Source: Nocardioides sp. WS12
GTDB taxonomy: Bacteria; Actinomycetota; Actinomycetes; Propionibacteriales; Nocardioidaceae
Direction of reading: 5' to 3'
DNA: 64,000 nucleotides
Assembly (NCBI RefSeq): GCF_014108865.1
Contig: NZ_CP053928.1
Location: 1,984,001 to 2,048,000, forward strand
The notes under the pieces are model-generated. The model saw only the letters and a program-made list of their open reading frames with translations, ran no database searches and was not told the origin of the DNA. The position numbers and the translations under genes are program-made. Below are positions 27,511 to 36,737 of the stretch, in pieces; the stretch's first letter is position 1, and each line of letters starts with the position of its first letter.

Positions 27511-28455
27511 GTGGTCAAGGGTCCAGGACGAGACCAGCGGGCACCGATGGAGCGGCTCGTCAGGATCGCGGCGATGCTCCAGGCGCACCCCGAACAGGGC
27601 GTGCCCGGCGACACGTTGAGCAAGGTTGCCGGGTTCGACGGCGGCGCCGATGCCGGGACCCAGCTCAAGCGGGAGATCCGCCACCTGGAGCGACAGGGCT
27701 GGCAGATCGAGAACATCGCGCCGGCCGGAGCGACGGCGGTCTACCGGCTGACCACGGTCGACAACCGGTTGCGGGTGCGGCTCTCCCCGGGGCAGCAGGC
27801 GGCCCTGCGTCGTGCAGTGCTGCTCGCGGACCGGGTGGACCTGGTCCAGCGGCTCGGCCTCCCGGACGAGTCGCTGTCCTCGGAGACCAAGGGCGCACCG
27901 GCCGCCATCACGGCCGCGGCCCCGGACGCGCTGAGCCTCGTGGTCGACGCGGTACGCGACCACCAGGTCCTGCGTTTCGGCTACAAGGGCACGCCCCGCG
28001 TCGTGCACCCCGAGTCGGTCCGTAACCAGGGCAGCACCTGGTACGTCCGTGGCGTCGAGGCCGCCGACCTCGACGACCCGGTCCTGAAGGTCTTCGTCGT
28101 CTCCCGGATGGTCGACGCCGACGCGGACGCGCCCGGCACCGCGCAACCGGTGCCGACGGTCCGGCACCCCGGACTCCATCCGATGTCGTGGGAGATCGAC
28201 CCGCCCGTCGACGTGACCCTGGAGGCGCCTGCCCACTTCGATCCCGACGTCCGTCGCTGGCTGGGCGAGCCGTTGTCGGTCGAGCCGAGCGAGGGCGAGA
28301 GGGTCCGGATGGTCTACCGCGTGACCCACCGTGCCGCGCTCCGCACGCGGTTGTTCGAGCTCGGCGAGCGCGTCCGCGTGGTCGGTCCGGACGATGTCCG
28401 TGCCGAGGTGATCGCCGCCCTCGACGCGGCCCGTGGAGAGACGGTCCCGGCATGA
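27511..28455 (+). CDS. pafB: WYL-domain transcriptional regulator PafB
   Basis: This 314-residue protein carries an N-terminal winged helix (RLVRIAAMLQAHPEQGVPGDTLS... QLKREIRHLERQGWQIEN) and a WYL domain (VVDAVRDHQVLRFGYKGTPRVVHPESVRNQGSTWYVRG). It is half of the PafBC heterodimer that activates the RecA-independent DNA damage response in mycobacteria. The start is GTG at 27511. The stop overlaps pafC (ATGA). Unlike in mycobacteria, the proteasome accessory ligase gene pafA is not next to it. Confidence 0.9.
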   Translation: MVKGPGRDQRAPMERLVRIAAMLQAHPEQGVPGDTLSKVAGFDGGADAGTQLKREIRHLERQGWQIENIAPAGATAVYRLTTVDNRLRVRLSPGQQAALRRAVLLADRVDLVQRLGLPDESLSSETKGAPAAITAAAPDALSLVVDAVRDHQVLRFGYKGTPRVVHPESVRNQGSTWYVRGVEAADLDDPVLKVFVVSRMVDADADAPGTAQPVPTVRHPGLHPMSWEIDPPVDVTLEAPAHFDPDVRRWLGEPLSVEPSEGERVRMVYRVTHRAALRTRLFELGERVRVVGPDDVRAEVIAALDAARGETVPA

Positions 28456-29429
28456 GTGTCGCGCCGAAGTACGTCACCCGCATCGCCCGTCTGCCCGAGG
28501 TCTTCGAGCGGCTGACCAGGCACCCCGAGGGCATCGCGCTCGAGACCCTGGCTGCCGAGTTCGACGCCCCCGTGGCCGAGCTCCGCGAGGACCTGCTGGC
28601 GTTCTACACCGCCGACCTCGGTGGCGAGTGGCTCCTGTCGCGCCCCGACGTGCTCGAGTTCATCGGCCCCGACGGCGACACCGAGGACCCCGGCACCGCG
28701 GGCATCGTGCGGATGGTTTCCGAAGGCCCCGCCGACCTCGGGGTGGAGTACGTCGACGCCGGCGAACTCGGCCTCGTCTACACCGCCGCCCAGGCCCTGC
28801 TCGACATCGAGCCCGACAACGCCGAACTCGGCGAGGCCATCGACGTCCTCGCGGAGACGATGTTCGGCGAAGCGTCGGGTGTACCCGACGTGCGGGCGTG
28901 GAACCGCCTCCTGCCGGCCCTGCAGAAGGCGCAGCGCGCGCAGAAGGCCGTCCGCATCGTCTACTCCCGTGCCTGGGACCACGGGGTCACCGACCGGGAG
29001 ATCGAGCCCTACCGGCTCGTGCAGACCCGGCGCGGCTGGGAGGTCGACGCCGGCCCGGCCGACGAGAACGGTCAGCTGCGGACCTTCCTGATCTCCAACA
29101 TCCGCTCCGTGGAACCGCTGGAGCGTGGCTTCGAGTTGCCCGAGGACCTCACCGCCCGCCTCGACGAGAAGCGCGCGACGACCACCGTCCAGATGGTGCT
29201 CCCGCAGAGCGCCCGCTGGGCGGCGGACTTCTACGCCGAGAAGGTCACCAACGTGTCCGACGACGAGGAGTCCGTGGTCCTCGACCTCGAGCTGCTCCCG
29301 CCGCTCGACCGTCGCGTCGGCATGCTGCTCCTGGCGGCCGGACCGGACGCGTTCGTGATGAGTCCTCGCGAACTCGAGACCGCGGGCGTCGTACTCGCTG
29401 AGGAACTGCTGTTCCACCACTCGTCGTAG
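28452..29429 (+). CDS. pafC: WYL-domain transcriptional regulator PafC
   Basis: This 325-residue partner of PafB begins APKYVTRIARLPEVFERLTR. It has a winged-helix region (EGIALETLAAEFDAPVAELREDL) and a WYL domain with KAVRIVYSRAWDHGVTDREIEPYRL and RRGWEVDAG, ending in the WCX region. ATG at 28452 overlaps the pafB stop, which gives coupled synthesis of the two halves of the regulator. The usual downstream genes tatA and tatC are absent here. Confidence 0.9.
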   Translation: MSVAPKYVTRIARLPEVFERLTRHPEGIALETLAAEFDAPVAELREDLLAFYTADLGGEWLLSRPDVLEFIGPDGDTEDPGTAGIVRMVSEGPADLGVEYVDAGELGLVYTAAQALLDIEPDNAELGEAIDVLAETMFGEASGVPDVRAWNRLLPALQKAQRAQKAVRIVYSRAWDHGVTDREIEPYRLVQTRRGWEVDAGPADENGQLRTFLISNIRSVEPLERGFELPEDLTARLDEKRATTTVQMVLPQSARWAADFYAEKVTNVSDDEESVVLDLELLPPLDRRVGMLLLAAGPDAFVMSPRELETAGVVLAEELLFHHSS

Positions 29430-29586
29430 CCAACCCGGGGGACCCGTAGTCCTCAGGTCTGGTACCGGTGAGACCGATGGGGCTGACGCATCGCACTGTC
29501 TGACGTAGCATCAACTGTCACACAGACCACGTCATCCTCACCCGCACCATCGATCGTCCTCGGGTGCGGGGAGAAAAGGAAGCGTC

Positions 29587-31467
29587 ATGGAACTGCGCCG
29601 CCGAGCTGCCCTCGGATTCGTTGCCGTCGCGGTGACCACTGCTCTGGGAGCAGCCGCTCTCACCGCGGTGCAGTCGTCGACGCCAGATCGCGAAGCCGAA
29701 GTGGTCGCGGCGCCGGAGGTTTCCGCTGCCCTGCCCAACGCCACCGCCTCGGCCCGTTTCCAGGTCGCCTCGTTCAACATCCTCGGCTCGGGTCACACCG
29801 ACGGCGCGAACCCGCGCAAGGGGTACGCCAAGTCTCCGATCCGACTCCAGCGCGCGCTCCAGGTCCTGACGAACAACGGCATCGACGTCGTCGGCTTCCA
29901 GGAGATGCACGGATCCCAGCAGGACCTGTGGGAGAAGATCGCGTCGCCCACCTGGCTCACCTATCCGCTCAACACCATGTCGGACTCCTCGGGCCACAAC
30001 TCGATCAGCTGGCGCAACAACACCTTCATCGCCGTCGAGAAGCACACGTTCGGCGTGCCGTACTTCTACGGCAAGCTCATCCAGATGCCCTACGTGCTGC
30101 TCCAGCACCGGGCGAGCGGTGAGCGCGCGTGGTTCGTCAACGTCCACAACCCGGCCGACACCTTCGGCAACGCCGAGGGCTACCGCAATGCCGCGACCCG
30201 GACCGAGATCGCGCTGGTCAACAAGTTGCGCGCCGACAACCCGACGATCCCGGTCTTCCTCACCGGTGACATGAACGAACGCTCCGACTTCATCTGCCCG
30301 GTCATGAAGGGCACCGAGCTCGAGTCGGCTCAGCCCGGCGGCTACATCTCCGGATCGACCTGCACGGCGCCGCCGCGCTCCCAGATCGACTGGGTCACGG
30401 CGACTCCCGACGTGACGTTCTGGGGCTACCAGGCGCTGCGGGACACCTTGGTCAAGGCGACCACCGACCACCCGATCATCATCGCCAACGTCGACATCCC
30501 ACCGCGGTGGGCGCGGTCGCGAGGCATCAAGCACGTCGTGGTGGTCTCGATCGAGGGCCTGCGCTCCGGCTTGATCGGGGCGGATGCGGCGGCTCCGCTG
30601 GTGCCGAACCTGCGCAGCATCCGGGCCAAGGGGGCCAGCACGCTCAATGCCCGAACGGCCTATGAACGAGTGACGCCGCTGCCGAACGCCTTCAGTCTGC
30701 TGACGGCGCGGCCGGTCCATGTCCCCTCGGGCGGGCACGGGATGGCCACGGCCACGGATCCGGGCACGACGCCTCACGCCGTCACGGGGCAGTACATGTC
30801 CAGTGTGTTCGACATGGTGCACAACCGCGGCCGCAGTACGGCGCTCTACTCGTCGGACCCCGCCGCGACGGCGCTCGACCGCGCCTGGAACGCCACCAAC
30901 GGAGGTGGCGACAACTTCGGGCAGGACAACGGGCGCGACAAGATCACCCGCACCATCCGGACCACCGGCGACGGCCTGCTGGTGGCGCAGTTGCGCACCG
31001 ACCTCAACGTCCGTCCGGCAGCGTTCTCCTACGTGCAACTGGCTGACCTCGGTCGGATCGGAGCCCGGTACGGCTTCTCCAGCACGCAGTACCAGCGGGC
31101 CGTGAAGACCGTCGATGCCCATGTCGGGCGGATCATCAACGCGGTCAAGGGGAACGCGGCGCTGGTCAAGAACACCCTCGTGATCGTGACCTCCGGTTCG
31201 GGCGGCGGTCCGGGCACCGAGGCGTCGCTGCTGCGCTACCAGGTCCCGATCCTCGTCTGGGGTTACGGCGTGCAAGCGGGCGGGGACCTCTATGCCATGA
31301 ACCCGTTGGTGACCAACCCCGGCGCCGCCCGGGTTGCCTACACCGGCCCGCAACCGATCTTCACCGGCGCGATCGCGAACCTCGCGCTCGCGGTGCTCGG
31401 CATCGGGCAGTTGCCCCGGGGCCTCATCAACCGCGCGCAGAACCTCACCGTCTTCCCGCGGGGCTGA
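29587..31467 (+). CDS. Secreted fusion: endonuclease/exonuclease/phosphatase domain plus degenerate alkaline-phosphatase domain
   Basis: This 626-residue exported protein has a signal peptide (residues 5-31) and two large domains. Residues about 57-305 form an EEP domain with complete catalytic motifs: FNILGSG, GFQEMHGSQ (Glu106), TGDMNERSDF, QIDWV and TTDHPIII. Residues about 314-626 match the alkaline-phosphatase-fold protein at 10222-11325 along their length, but the metal ligands are changed. SVDG has become SIEG, PNHTS has become PNAFS, DQRGH has become DLGRI and TSDHGG has become TSGSGG. The second domain is therefore probably not catalytic and may bind a ligand. The nuclease or phosphodiesterase half should work. 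Confidence 0.87.
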   Translation: MELRRRAALGFVAVAVTTALGAAALTAVQSSTPDREAEVVAAPEVSAALPNATASARFQVASFNILGSGHTDGANPRKGYAKSPIRLQRALQVLTNNGIDVVGFQEMHGSQQDLWEKIASPTWLTYPLNTMSDSSGHNSISWRNNTFIAVEKHTFGVPYFYGKLIQMPYVLLQHRASGERAWFVNVHNPADTFGNAEGYRNAATRTEIALVNKLRADNPTIPVFLTGDMNERSDFICPVMKGTELESAQPGGYISGSTCTAPPRSQIDWVTATPDVTFWGYQALRDTLVKATTDHPIIIANVDIPPRWARSRGIKHVVVVSIEGLRSGLIGADAAAPLVPNLRSIRAKGASTLNARTAYERVTPLPNAFSLLTARPVHVPSGGHGMATATDPGTTPHAVTGQYMSSVFDMVHNRGRSTALYSSDPAATALDRAWNATNGGGDNFGQDNGRDKITRTIRTTGDGLLVAQLRTDLNVRPAAFSYVQLADLGRIGARYGFSSTQYQRAVKTVDAHVGRIINAVKGNAALVKNTLVIVTSGSGGGPGTEASLLRYQVPILVWGYGVQAGGDLYAMNPLVTNPGAARVAYTGPQPIFTGAIANLALAVLGIGQLPRGLINRAQNLTVFPRG

Positions 31468-31495
31468 CCGCGTCGTCCCGGGTACGGTTCCGGGT

Positions 31496-31909
31496 GTGAG
31501 CCTTGCGCAGACCACCGCCCGGATCGTGCTCGGTACGACGATGGCGGTCGCGGGTGTCACCCACCTGACGACCGCCCGTCAGGAGTTCCGCGCCCAGGTG
31601 CCGGACTGGTTCCCGATCGACAAGGACCTCGTCGTGCTCGCGTCGGGAGCGGTCGAGATCGGCCTCGGCGCGGCCTTCGTCGCCCTGCCGAAGCGACGCC
31701 GCCTGATCGGCGGACTCCTGGCCGCCTTCTTCGTGGCGATCTTCCCCGGCAACATCGCGCAGTACGTCGAAGGCAACGACGCGTTCGGCCTCGACACCGA
31801 CCAGAAACGGCTCGCGCGACTGTTCTTCCAGCCCGTCCTGGTGCTCTGGGCACTGTGGGGCGGGGGGCTGCTGCGCAAGCGCCGTGAAACGCACGAAGGC
31901 CCGGTCTGA
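31496..31909 (+). CDS. DoxX-like small membrane protein
   Basis: This 137-residue protein has four predicted spans: ARIVLGTTMAVAGVTHL, LVVLASGAVEIGLGAAFVAL, LIGGLLAAFFVAIFPGNIA and FFQPVLVLWALWGGGLL. The layout and the motif VAGVTHLTTARQEFRAQVPDW resemble DoxX/DoxD-related membrane proteins of unknown role. GTG at 31496 begins just before the first span. A hairpin overlaps its final codons. Confidence 0.8.
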   Translation: MSLAQTTARIVLGTTMAVAGVTHLTTARQEFRAQVPDWFPIDKDLVVLASGAVEIGLGAAFVALPKRRRLIGGLLAAFFVAIFPGNIAQYVEGNDAFGLDTDQKRLARLFFQPVLVLWALWGGGLLRKRRETHEGPV

Positions 31910-31924
31910 GGACCGGACCTTCGT
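31893..31924. terminator. Hairpin between DoxX-like gene and tRNA-Lys
   Basis: ACGAAGG-C-CCGGTC pairs with GACCGG-A-CCTTCGT around a TGAG loop, which gives 13 pairs and a single mismatch. It covers the DoxX stop codon and lies four bases beyond the 3' end of tRNA-Lys on the opposite strand, so it can serve both converging units. Confidence 0.7.
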
Positions 31925-31927
31925 GGT

Positions 31928-32003
<76 letters not shown>

Positions 32004-32079
32004 ATCTGATGAAGCAGGGTGAAGCAGGGCGAAACGCTACCAGCGAATCACTGGAGGCGTGAAATCGGGCCGGGTTTCG

Positions 32080-32142
32080 AGGCTCGCTGCGCTCGCACCT
32101 CAACCACCGGGCAGGCTCGCTGCGCTCGCACCTCAACCACCG
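32080..32142. repeat. Two direct copies of a 30-bp GC-rich repeat
   Basis: The 30-base unit beginning AGGCTCGCTGCGCTCGCACC and ending TCAACCACCG occurs at 32080-32109 and again at 32113-32142. The second copy contains the stop codon (32133-32135) and last two glycine codons of the FAD oxidoreductase gene. The unit resembles a dispersed intergenic repeat that I recall from Nocardioides-like genomes, a point I cannot verify here. Confidence 0.85.
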
Positions 32143-33686
32143 AGGCTTTCCAGCACGGCCTGCGCGGCGTTGTGACCGCCGAGGCCGCTGACCGCGCCGC
32201 CGCGACGAGCGCCTGCGCCACACAGCAGCACGCCGTCGTACGACGTCTGGACACCCCAGCGCTCGCCCGGGGTCTCGAGGCGGGCCCGGTGCGGCGCCCA
32301 CGGCCACTCGAGGTCGCCGTGGAAGATGTGGCCGCCGGGCATCGCGAGGTCGGCCTCGATGTCCTGCGGGATCTTCGCCTCGATGCAGGGCTGGCCGTCG
32401 GGTGTGCGCAGCACGACGGAGTCGATCGGCTCCTCGAGCACCGCGTCCAGTGACGCCAGGGCTCGTCGGACGGCTTCCTCGCGGGTGCCGACCGGGTCGG
32501 CGTCGAAGAGCGACGCGGGCGTGTGCAGGCCGAAGTAGGTCAGCGTGTGCGTGCCGGCCGGAACGTCGCCGAGGATCGAGGGATCGGTCAGCGAGTGGCA
32601 GTAGACCTCGCCCGGCAACGTGTCGGGGAGGGCGCCGCTGGCTGCCGCGGACCACGCGGCCTCGAGTTCGCCGTAGCCCTCGGCCAGGTGCAGCGTCCCG
32701 GAGAACGCGACCCGCGGATCCAGGCCGGAGCGCAGTCGCGGCAACCGCGAGAGCAGGAAGTTGATCTTGAGTTGGGCGCCCTCGGGCTTGGCCGCAGGAT
32801 CGGCCTCTTCGCCGAGGAGGCCGCCGAGCACCCAGGGGGCGACATTGGCGAGCACCTGGCCGGTCTCGACGACGTGGTCGGCGATGCCGTCGTGCCAGGT
32901 CACTTCACCGGACCGGATCGAGCGGACCTCGGCCCCCGTCACGATGGTCGCGCCGGCCTCGATCGCGGCCCGGGCGAGGGCATCGGTCACCGCGCCCATC
33001 CCGCCGACAGGCACCCGCCACTCACCGGTGCCGTTGCCGATCAGGTGGTACAGAAAACAGCGGTTCTGCACGAGGCTCGGGTCGTGCACGGATGCGAACG
33101 TCCCGATCAGCGCATCCGTCGCCACGACGCCGCGCACGAGGTCGTCGGTGAACCGGCGTTCGATCGCCCGCCCGATCGGCTCCTCGACGAGGTCGCGCCA
33201 GATGTCGGGATCGACGGCGCTGCGCAGGGCGGCGTCCGTCACGAGCGGTTGCGTCAGGGTGGGGGCCACCGCCCCCGCCAGCACCGCCACGCCCTCGTAG
33301 AAGGCCCGCCAGGCGTCGTACTCGGCCTCATCGCCGGTGAGTGCCCGGAAGGAGTCCCGCGTCGCTGTGCCCTCGTTGCGTTCGACGAGGAGTCCGGTGG
33401 CCCGGCCGCCCCGTTCGATCGGTGAGTACGACGCCGTCTGTCGGCTGACGAGCTGCAGGTCGAGGCCGAGGTCGGTGGCGATCTGCTCGGGCAGCAGGGA
33501 GACCAGGTAGGAGTAGCGGGACAGCCGCGTCGGGTAGCCGGGAAAGGCCTGCGCGGAGATCGCCGCGCCTCCGACGTGGCCGAGTCGTTCGAGCACCAGG
33601 ACTGAAAGTCCGGCACGGGCCAGGTAGGCGGCCGAGGTGAGGCCGTTGTGGCCGGCACCGACGACGACGACGTCGTAGCGGGACAT
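32133..33686 (-). CDS. FAD-dependent oxidoreductase, phytoene-desaturase-like (PYROXD2 type)
   Basis: This 517-residue flavoprotein has the dinucleotide-binding motif VVVVGAGHNGLTSAAYLARA with an acidic end to the second strand (VLVLERLGHVGG). It closes with GVLLCGAGARRGGAVSGLGG, typical of the carotenoid desaturase/amine oxidase superfamily. No carotenoid genes are nearby, and the overall pattern is that of the PYROXD2-like group. The substrate is unknown. The last codons (Gly-Gly-stop) lie in the repeat at 32113-32142. Confidence 0.85.
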   Translation of the reverse strand: MSRYDVVVVGAGHNGLTSAAYLARAGLSVLVLERLGHVGGAAISAQAFPGYPTRLSRYSYLVSLLPEQIATDLGLDLQLVSRQTASYSPIERGGRATGLLVERNEGTATRDSFRALTGDEAEYDAWRAFYEGVAVLAGAVAPTLTQPLVTDAALRSAVDPDIWRDLVEEPIGRAIERRFTDDLVRGVVATDALIGTFASVHDPSLVQNRCFLYHLIGNGTGEWRVPVGGMGAVTDALARAAIEAGATIVTGAEVRSIRSGEVTWHDGIADHVVETGQVLANVAPWVLGGLLGEEADPAAKPEGAQLKINFLLSRLPRLRSGLDPRVAFSGTLHLAEGYGELEAAWSAAASGALPDTLPGEVYCHSLTDPSILGDVPAGTHTLTYFGLHTPASLFDADPVGTREEAVRRALASLDAVLEEPIDSVVLRTPDGQPCIEAKIPQDIEADLAMPGGHIFHGDLEWPWAPHRARLETPGERWGVQTSYDGVLLCGAGARRGGAVSGLGGHNAAQAVLESLGG

Positions 33687-33770
33687 GCCTCGACCCTATG
33701 CGGAATATGTCGGCCGGGCTTATGGTTGACATGGCAACTACCAACCACCAAACCCTGGGAGGTGGGCCCG

Positions 33771-34721
33771 ATGCCCGCAATCACCGTCGACGACCTGACT
33801 GTCCTGCCGCGCCTCAAGGCGCCCGGCCTCGGCGACCAGCCGCGACCCGTGTGGGAAGTGACCACTGCTCCGCAGGGCTACGAGGGGGAGGGCTTCCCGG
33901 TGCGGCGTGCCTTCGCCGGCATCGACATGCAGCGCCTCGACCCGTTCATCATGATGGACCAGATGGGCGAGGTGGAGTACGCACCCGGAGAGCCCAAGGG
34001 CACGCCCTGGCACCCGCACCGTGGCTTCGAGACCGTCACCTACATCATCGACGGGGTCTTCGACCACCGCGACAGCCACGGTGGCGGCGGCACGATCACG
34101 AACGGCGACACCCAGTGGATGACCGCGGGGAGCGGGCTCCTCCACATCGAGACCCCGCCCGAGTGGCTCGTGCAGTCCGGTGGTCTGTTCCACGGTGTCC
34201 AACTCTGGGTGAACCTTCCGCGCGACAGCAAGATGACCGAGCCGCGCTACCAGGACATCCGGTCCGGCGAGGTCGCCCTGCTCACCGGCGACGACGCGGG
34301 TGCGCTCGTCCGAGTGATCGCCGGTTCGGTCGACGGCCACGACGGCCCCGGGGCGACGTACACGCCCATGGCCCTGGTGCACGCCACCATCGAACCCGGT
34401 GCCCGGCTCGACCTGCCGTGGAACGTCGATCACAACGCGCTGGTCTACGTGCTCAACGGCTCGGGCACGGTCGGCGCGACCGACGCCCGACCGATCCGGA
34501 TGGGCCAGTCCGCCGTCCTCGGGGCGGGTGACTACGTGACCATCACGGCCGACGAGAAGCAGGAGAGCCGGTCGCCCAAGCTCGACGTCATCGTGGTCGG
34601 TGGCCAGCCGCTGCGCGAGCCGATCGCGTGGGCCGGACCGTTCGTCATGAACACCAAGCAGGAAGTGCTCAGTGCTTACGAGGACTTCCAGAAGGGCCGC
34701 TTCGGTCTGCCGATCGGCTGA
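33771..34721 (+). CDS. Pirin family protein
   Basis: This 316-residue bicupin has the pirin metal site in the N-terminal cupin: HPHRGFETVTYIIDG and the Glu and His in SGLLHIETPP. Pirins bind iron, and some have quercetinase activity or act as redox-sensitive cofactors. The C-terminal cupin is degenerate, as usual (LPWNVDHNALVYVLNGSGTV). ATG at 33771 follows GGGAGGTGGG. A TTGACA hexamer stands upstream at 33726-33731, but no clear -10 follows it. The gene is divergent from the FAD oxidoreductase. Confidence 0.92.
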   Translation: MPAITVDDLTVLPRLKAPGLGDQPRPVWEVTTAPQGYEGEGFPVRRAFAGIDMQRLDPFIMMDQMGEVEYAPGEPKGTPWHPHRGFETVTYIIDGVFDHRDSHGGGGTITNGDTQWMTAGSGLLHIETPPEWLVQSGGLFHGVQLWVNLPRDSKMTEPRYQDIRSGEVALLTGDDAGALVRVIAGSVDGHDGPGATYTPMALVHATIEPGARLDLPWNVDHNALVYVLNGSGTVGATDARPIRMGQSAVLGAGDYVTITADEKQESRSPKLDVIVVGGQPLREPIAWAGPFVMNTKQEVLSAYEDFQKGRFGLPIG

Positions 34722-34766
34722 TCAGTAGCGGGTCGTACGTGAAGAGCCGGGTCGTAGCCTTCGGGC

Positions 34767-36737
34767 ATGGCCCGGCTCTTTCGTGATGCGTACGGCGTCC
34801 CGCACGTGCGGGCGTCATCCGTCCTCGACCTCGCGCACGGCCAGGGCGAGGTCACCGCGCGCGACCGGACCTGGCAGGTCGAGTGGCTGCGCCTGCGGGC
34901 CTCCGGGGCAACCGCGGTCGTAGCGGGCGGCGAGCTCGCCGAGGCCTGGGACGACTACGCCGACCGGATGCGGATCGTCGACACCGCGCAGCGAGCCTTC
35001 GCGACATGCACCGAGGAGACCCGGGCCTTCCTGACGTCGTACGTCGACGGCGTGAATGCCGGACTCGCTGCGACCGAACCGACGGAGATCCCCGAACTCG
35101 CCCACCTCGGGCACCGACCGGGGGAGTGGGAGCCGTGGACGCCGCTGGCGACCTTCCTGGCCCAGCACGTGCTGTTCGGCAATGTCGGTTCCCGGTTGTG
35201 GGACCGGCTGGCGACCGGGGTGCTCGGCGAGGACGCGCGACTGCTGTCGCACGAGGGGCCGCACACGTCGGGCAGCAACGCGTGGGTGGTGGGCGGCGCC
35301 CGCACCGCATCCGGATTCCCGCTCATCGGTGGCGATCCGCACCGCAACCTCGAGCAGCCCGGCGTCTACCAGCAGGTGCGGCTGGCCTGCACGGACCCGG
35401 ACGACACCTTCGATGTCGCCGGTTTCTCGTTCGTCGGTGTCCCGGGCGTGCAGCACTTCGCCCATGCCGGCGAGGTCGCGTGGGCGATCACCAACGCCGC
35501 GGCGGACTACCAGGATGTCGTCGAGGTCGACCCGGACCAGCCCCTGCTTCCCGGCCTGCTGAGGCTTGGTCCGCGGCTGGCCGTGCGCACCACTTCGGCG
35601 GTTCTCGGCGACCTCGGCTTCGACGCCCTGCTGCCCCTGCTCCGTGCCCGCTCCGTCGAGGATGTCGACCGTGCCTTCGACCACTGGGTGGAGCCGGTCA
35701 ACAACCTCGTCATCGCTGATCGGGCGGGAGCGGTGCGCTACCGGATCGCAGGACGGGTGCCCCTGCGGGGTTCCGACGGCCACTGGACGGGCTGGCTCGC
35801 GGACCCGAACCGGTTCGACGCCGTCCCCGACGGCGCCATCGTCACGGCCAACGAACGTCGCGGCCCCGAGAGCGACCTGATCGGGTCGTCCTTTTCGCCG
35901 CCGTTCCGGGCGGACCGGATCAGGGAACTCCTTGCCGGCCGCAGTGGCTTCACCACCGCCGACTTCGCCGACATCCACAATGACGCGCTGCTGCCTTCGG
36001 CCGCGATCCTGACCCAACTGGTGCCGGGAGGATTCGATGACTTCGACGGAGTGATGGCCGTCGATTCCGCACCCGCCGCGCGCTATGCCGCCTGGCGTTC
36101 CGCCCTGGTACGACGACTGGCAGCCGAGTCCGTGTTCGCCCCGATCGCCGACCCGGCGCCCGAGCACGACCACGGGCCGCTCCTCGCGCCGTCCCTCGAT
36201 CTCGTGGCCCGGCTCGGCCTCGCCCTGCCGACCCTGGCGCTGGAGGCGCTCGCCGCGCGACGGCCATTCGGCATCGACCTCTTCGCCCATGCGCAGGCCG
36301 CGCTCGACGACGTCGCCGGCACGGACCTCCCTGCGACCTGGGGCGAGACCCACGTCGCGCAGCCTGCGCACGCCCTCCACGCCGACGAGGGCTTCGAGCC
36401 CGGCATCGCGTTCCTCCCCGTCGCGGGCGACCAGGACGCCGTACGCACCATGGGGTCCTGGCCGGCGATCAGTGACGCCGCGACGCGTGGAGCGGTCGCC
36501 CGCTACGTCTGGGACCTCGCGGACCGCTCGGCGGGCGGCTGGGTGGTGCCGACCGGTGCGTCCGGGCGGCCCGGAGCCCACTACGACGACCAGTTGCGGC
36601 CGTGGCTCGACGGCCGGCTCGTGCCGATCGTGACCGACTGGGGCCTGCTCACCGAGGACACGTCGCTCACGCGCAGGGGTGAGTCAGAGCCCGATCATCG
36701 ACCAGGGACCCCAGATGGCGAACGTCAGCCCACGTGA
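34767..36737 (+). CDS. Penicillin acylase family Ntn hydrolase without signal peptide
   Basis: This 656-residue protein has the same fold as the amidase at 24269 but starts directly with RLFRDAYGVPHVRASSVLDLAHGQGEVTARDRTWQ, the alpha-chain opening, with no export signal. The nucleophile is Ser170 in HTSGSNAWVVGGARTASG, with GGDPHRNLEQPGVY after it. It should self-process to a mature N-terminal serine. It is probably cytosolic, which is unusual for this family. The last 54 bases overlap the convergent phoX gene. The substrate cannot be assigned. Confidence 0.87.
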   Translation: MARLFRDAYGVPHVRASSVLDLAHGQGEVTARDRTWQVEWLRLRASGATAVVAGGELAEAWDDYADRMRIVDTAQRAFATCTEETRAFLTSYVDGVNAGLAATEPTEIPELAHLGHRPGEWEPWTPLATFLAQHVLFGNVGSRLWDRLATGVLGEDARLLSHEGPHTSGSNAWVVGGARTASGFPLIGGDPHRNLEQPGVYQQVRLACTDPDDTFDVAGFSFVGVPGVQHFAHAGEVAWAITNAAADYQDVVEVDPDQPLLPGLLRLGPRLAVRTTSAVLGDLGFDALLPLLRARSVEDVDRAFDHWVEPVNNLVIADRAGAVRYRIAGRVPLRGSDGHWTGWLADPNRFDAVPDGAIVTANERRGPESDLIGSSFSPPFRADRIRELLAGRSGFTTADFADIHNDALLPSAAILTQLVPGGFDDFDGVMAVDSAPAARYAAWRSALVRRLAAESVFAPIADPAPEHDHGPLLAPSLDLVARLGLALPTLALEALAARRPFGIDLFAHAQAALDDVAGTDLPATWGETHVAQPAHALHADEGFEPGIAFLPVAGDQDAVRTMGSWPAISDAATRGAVARYVWDLADRSAGGWVVPTGASGRPGAHYDDQLRPWLDGRLVPIVTDWGLLTEDTSLTRRGESEPDHRPGTPDGERQPT

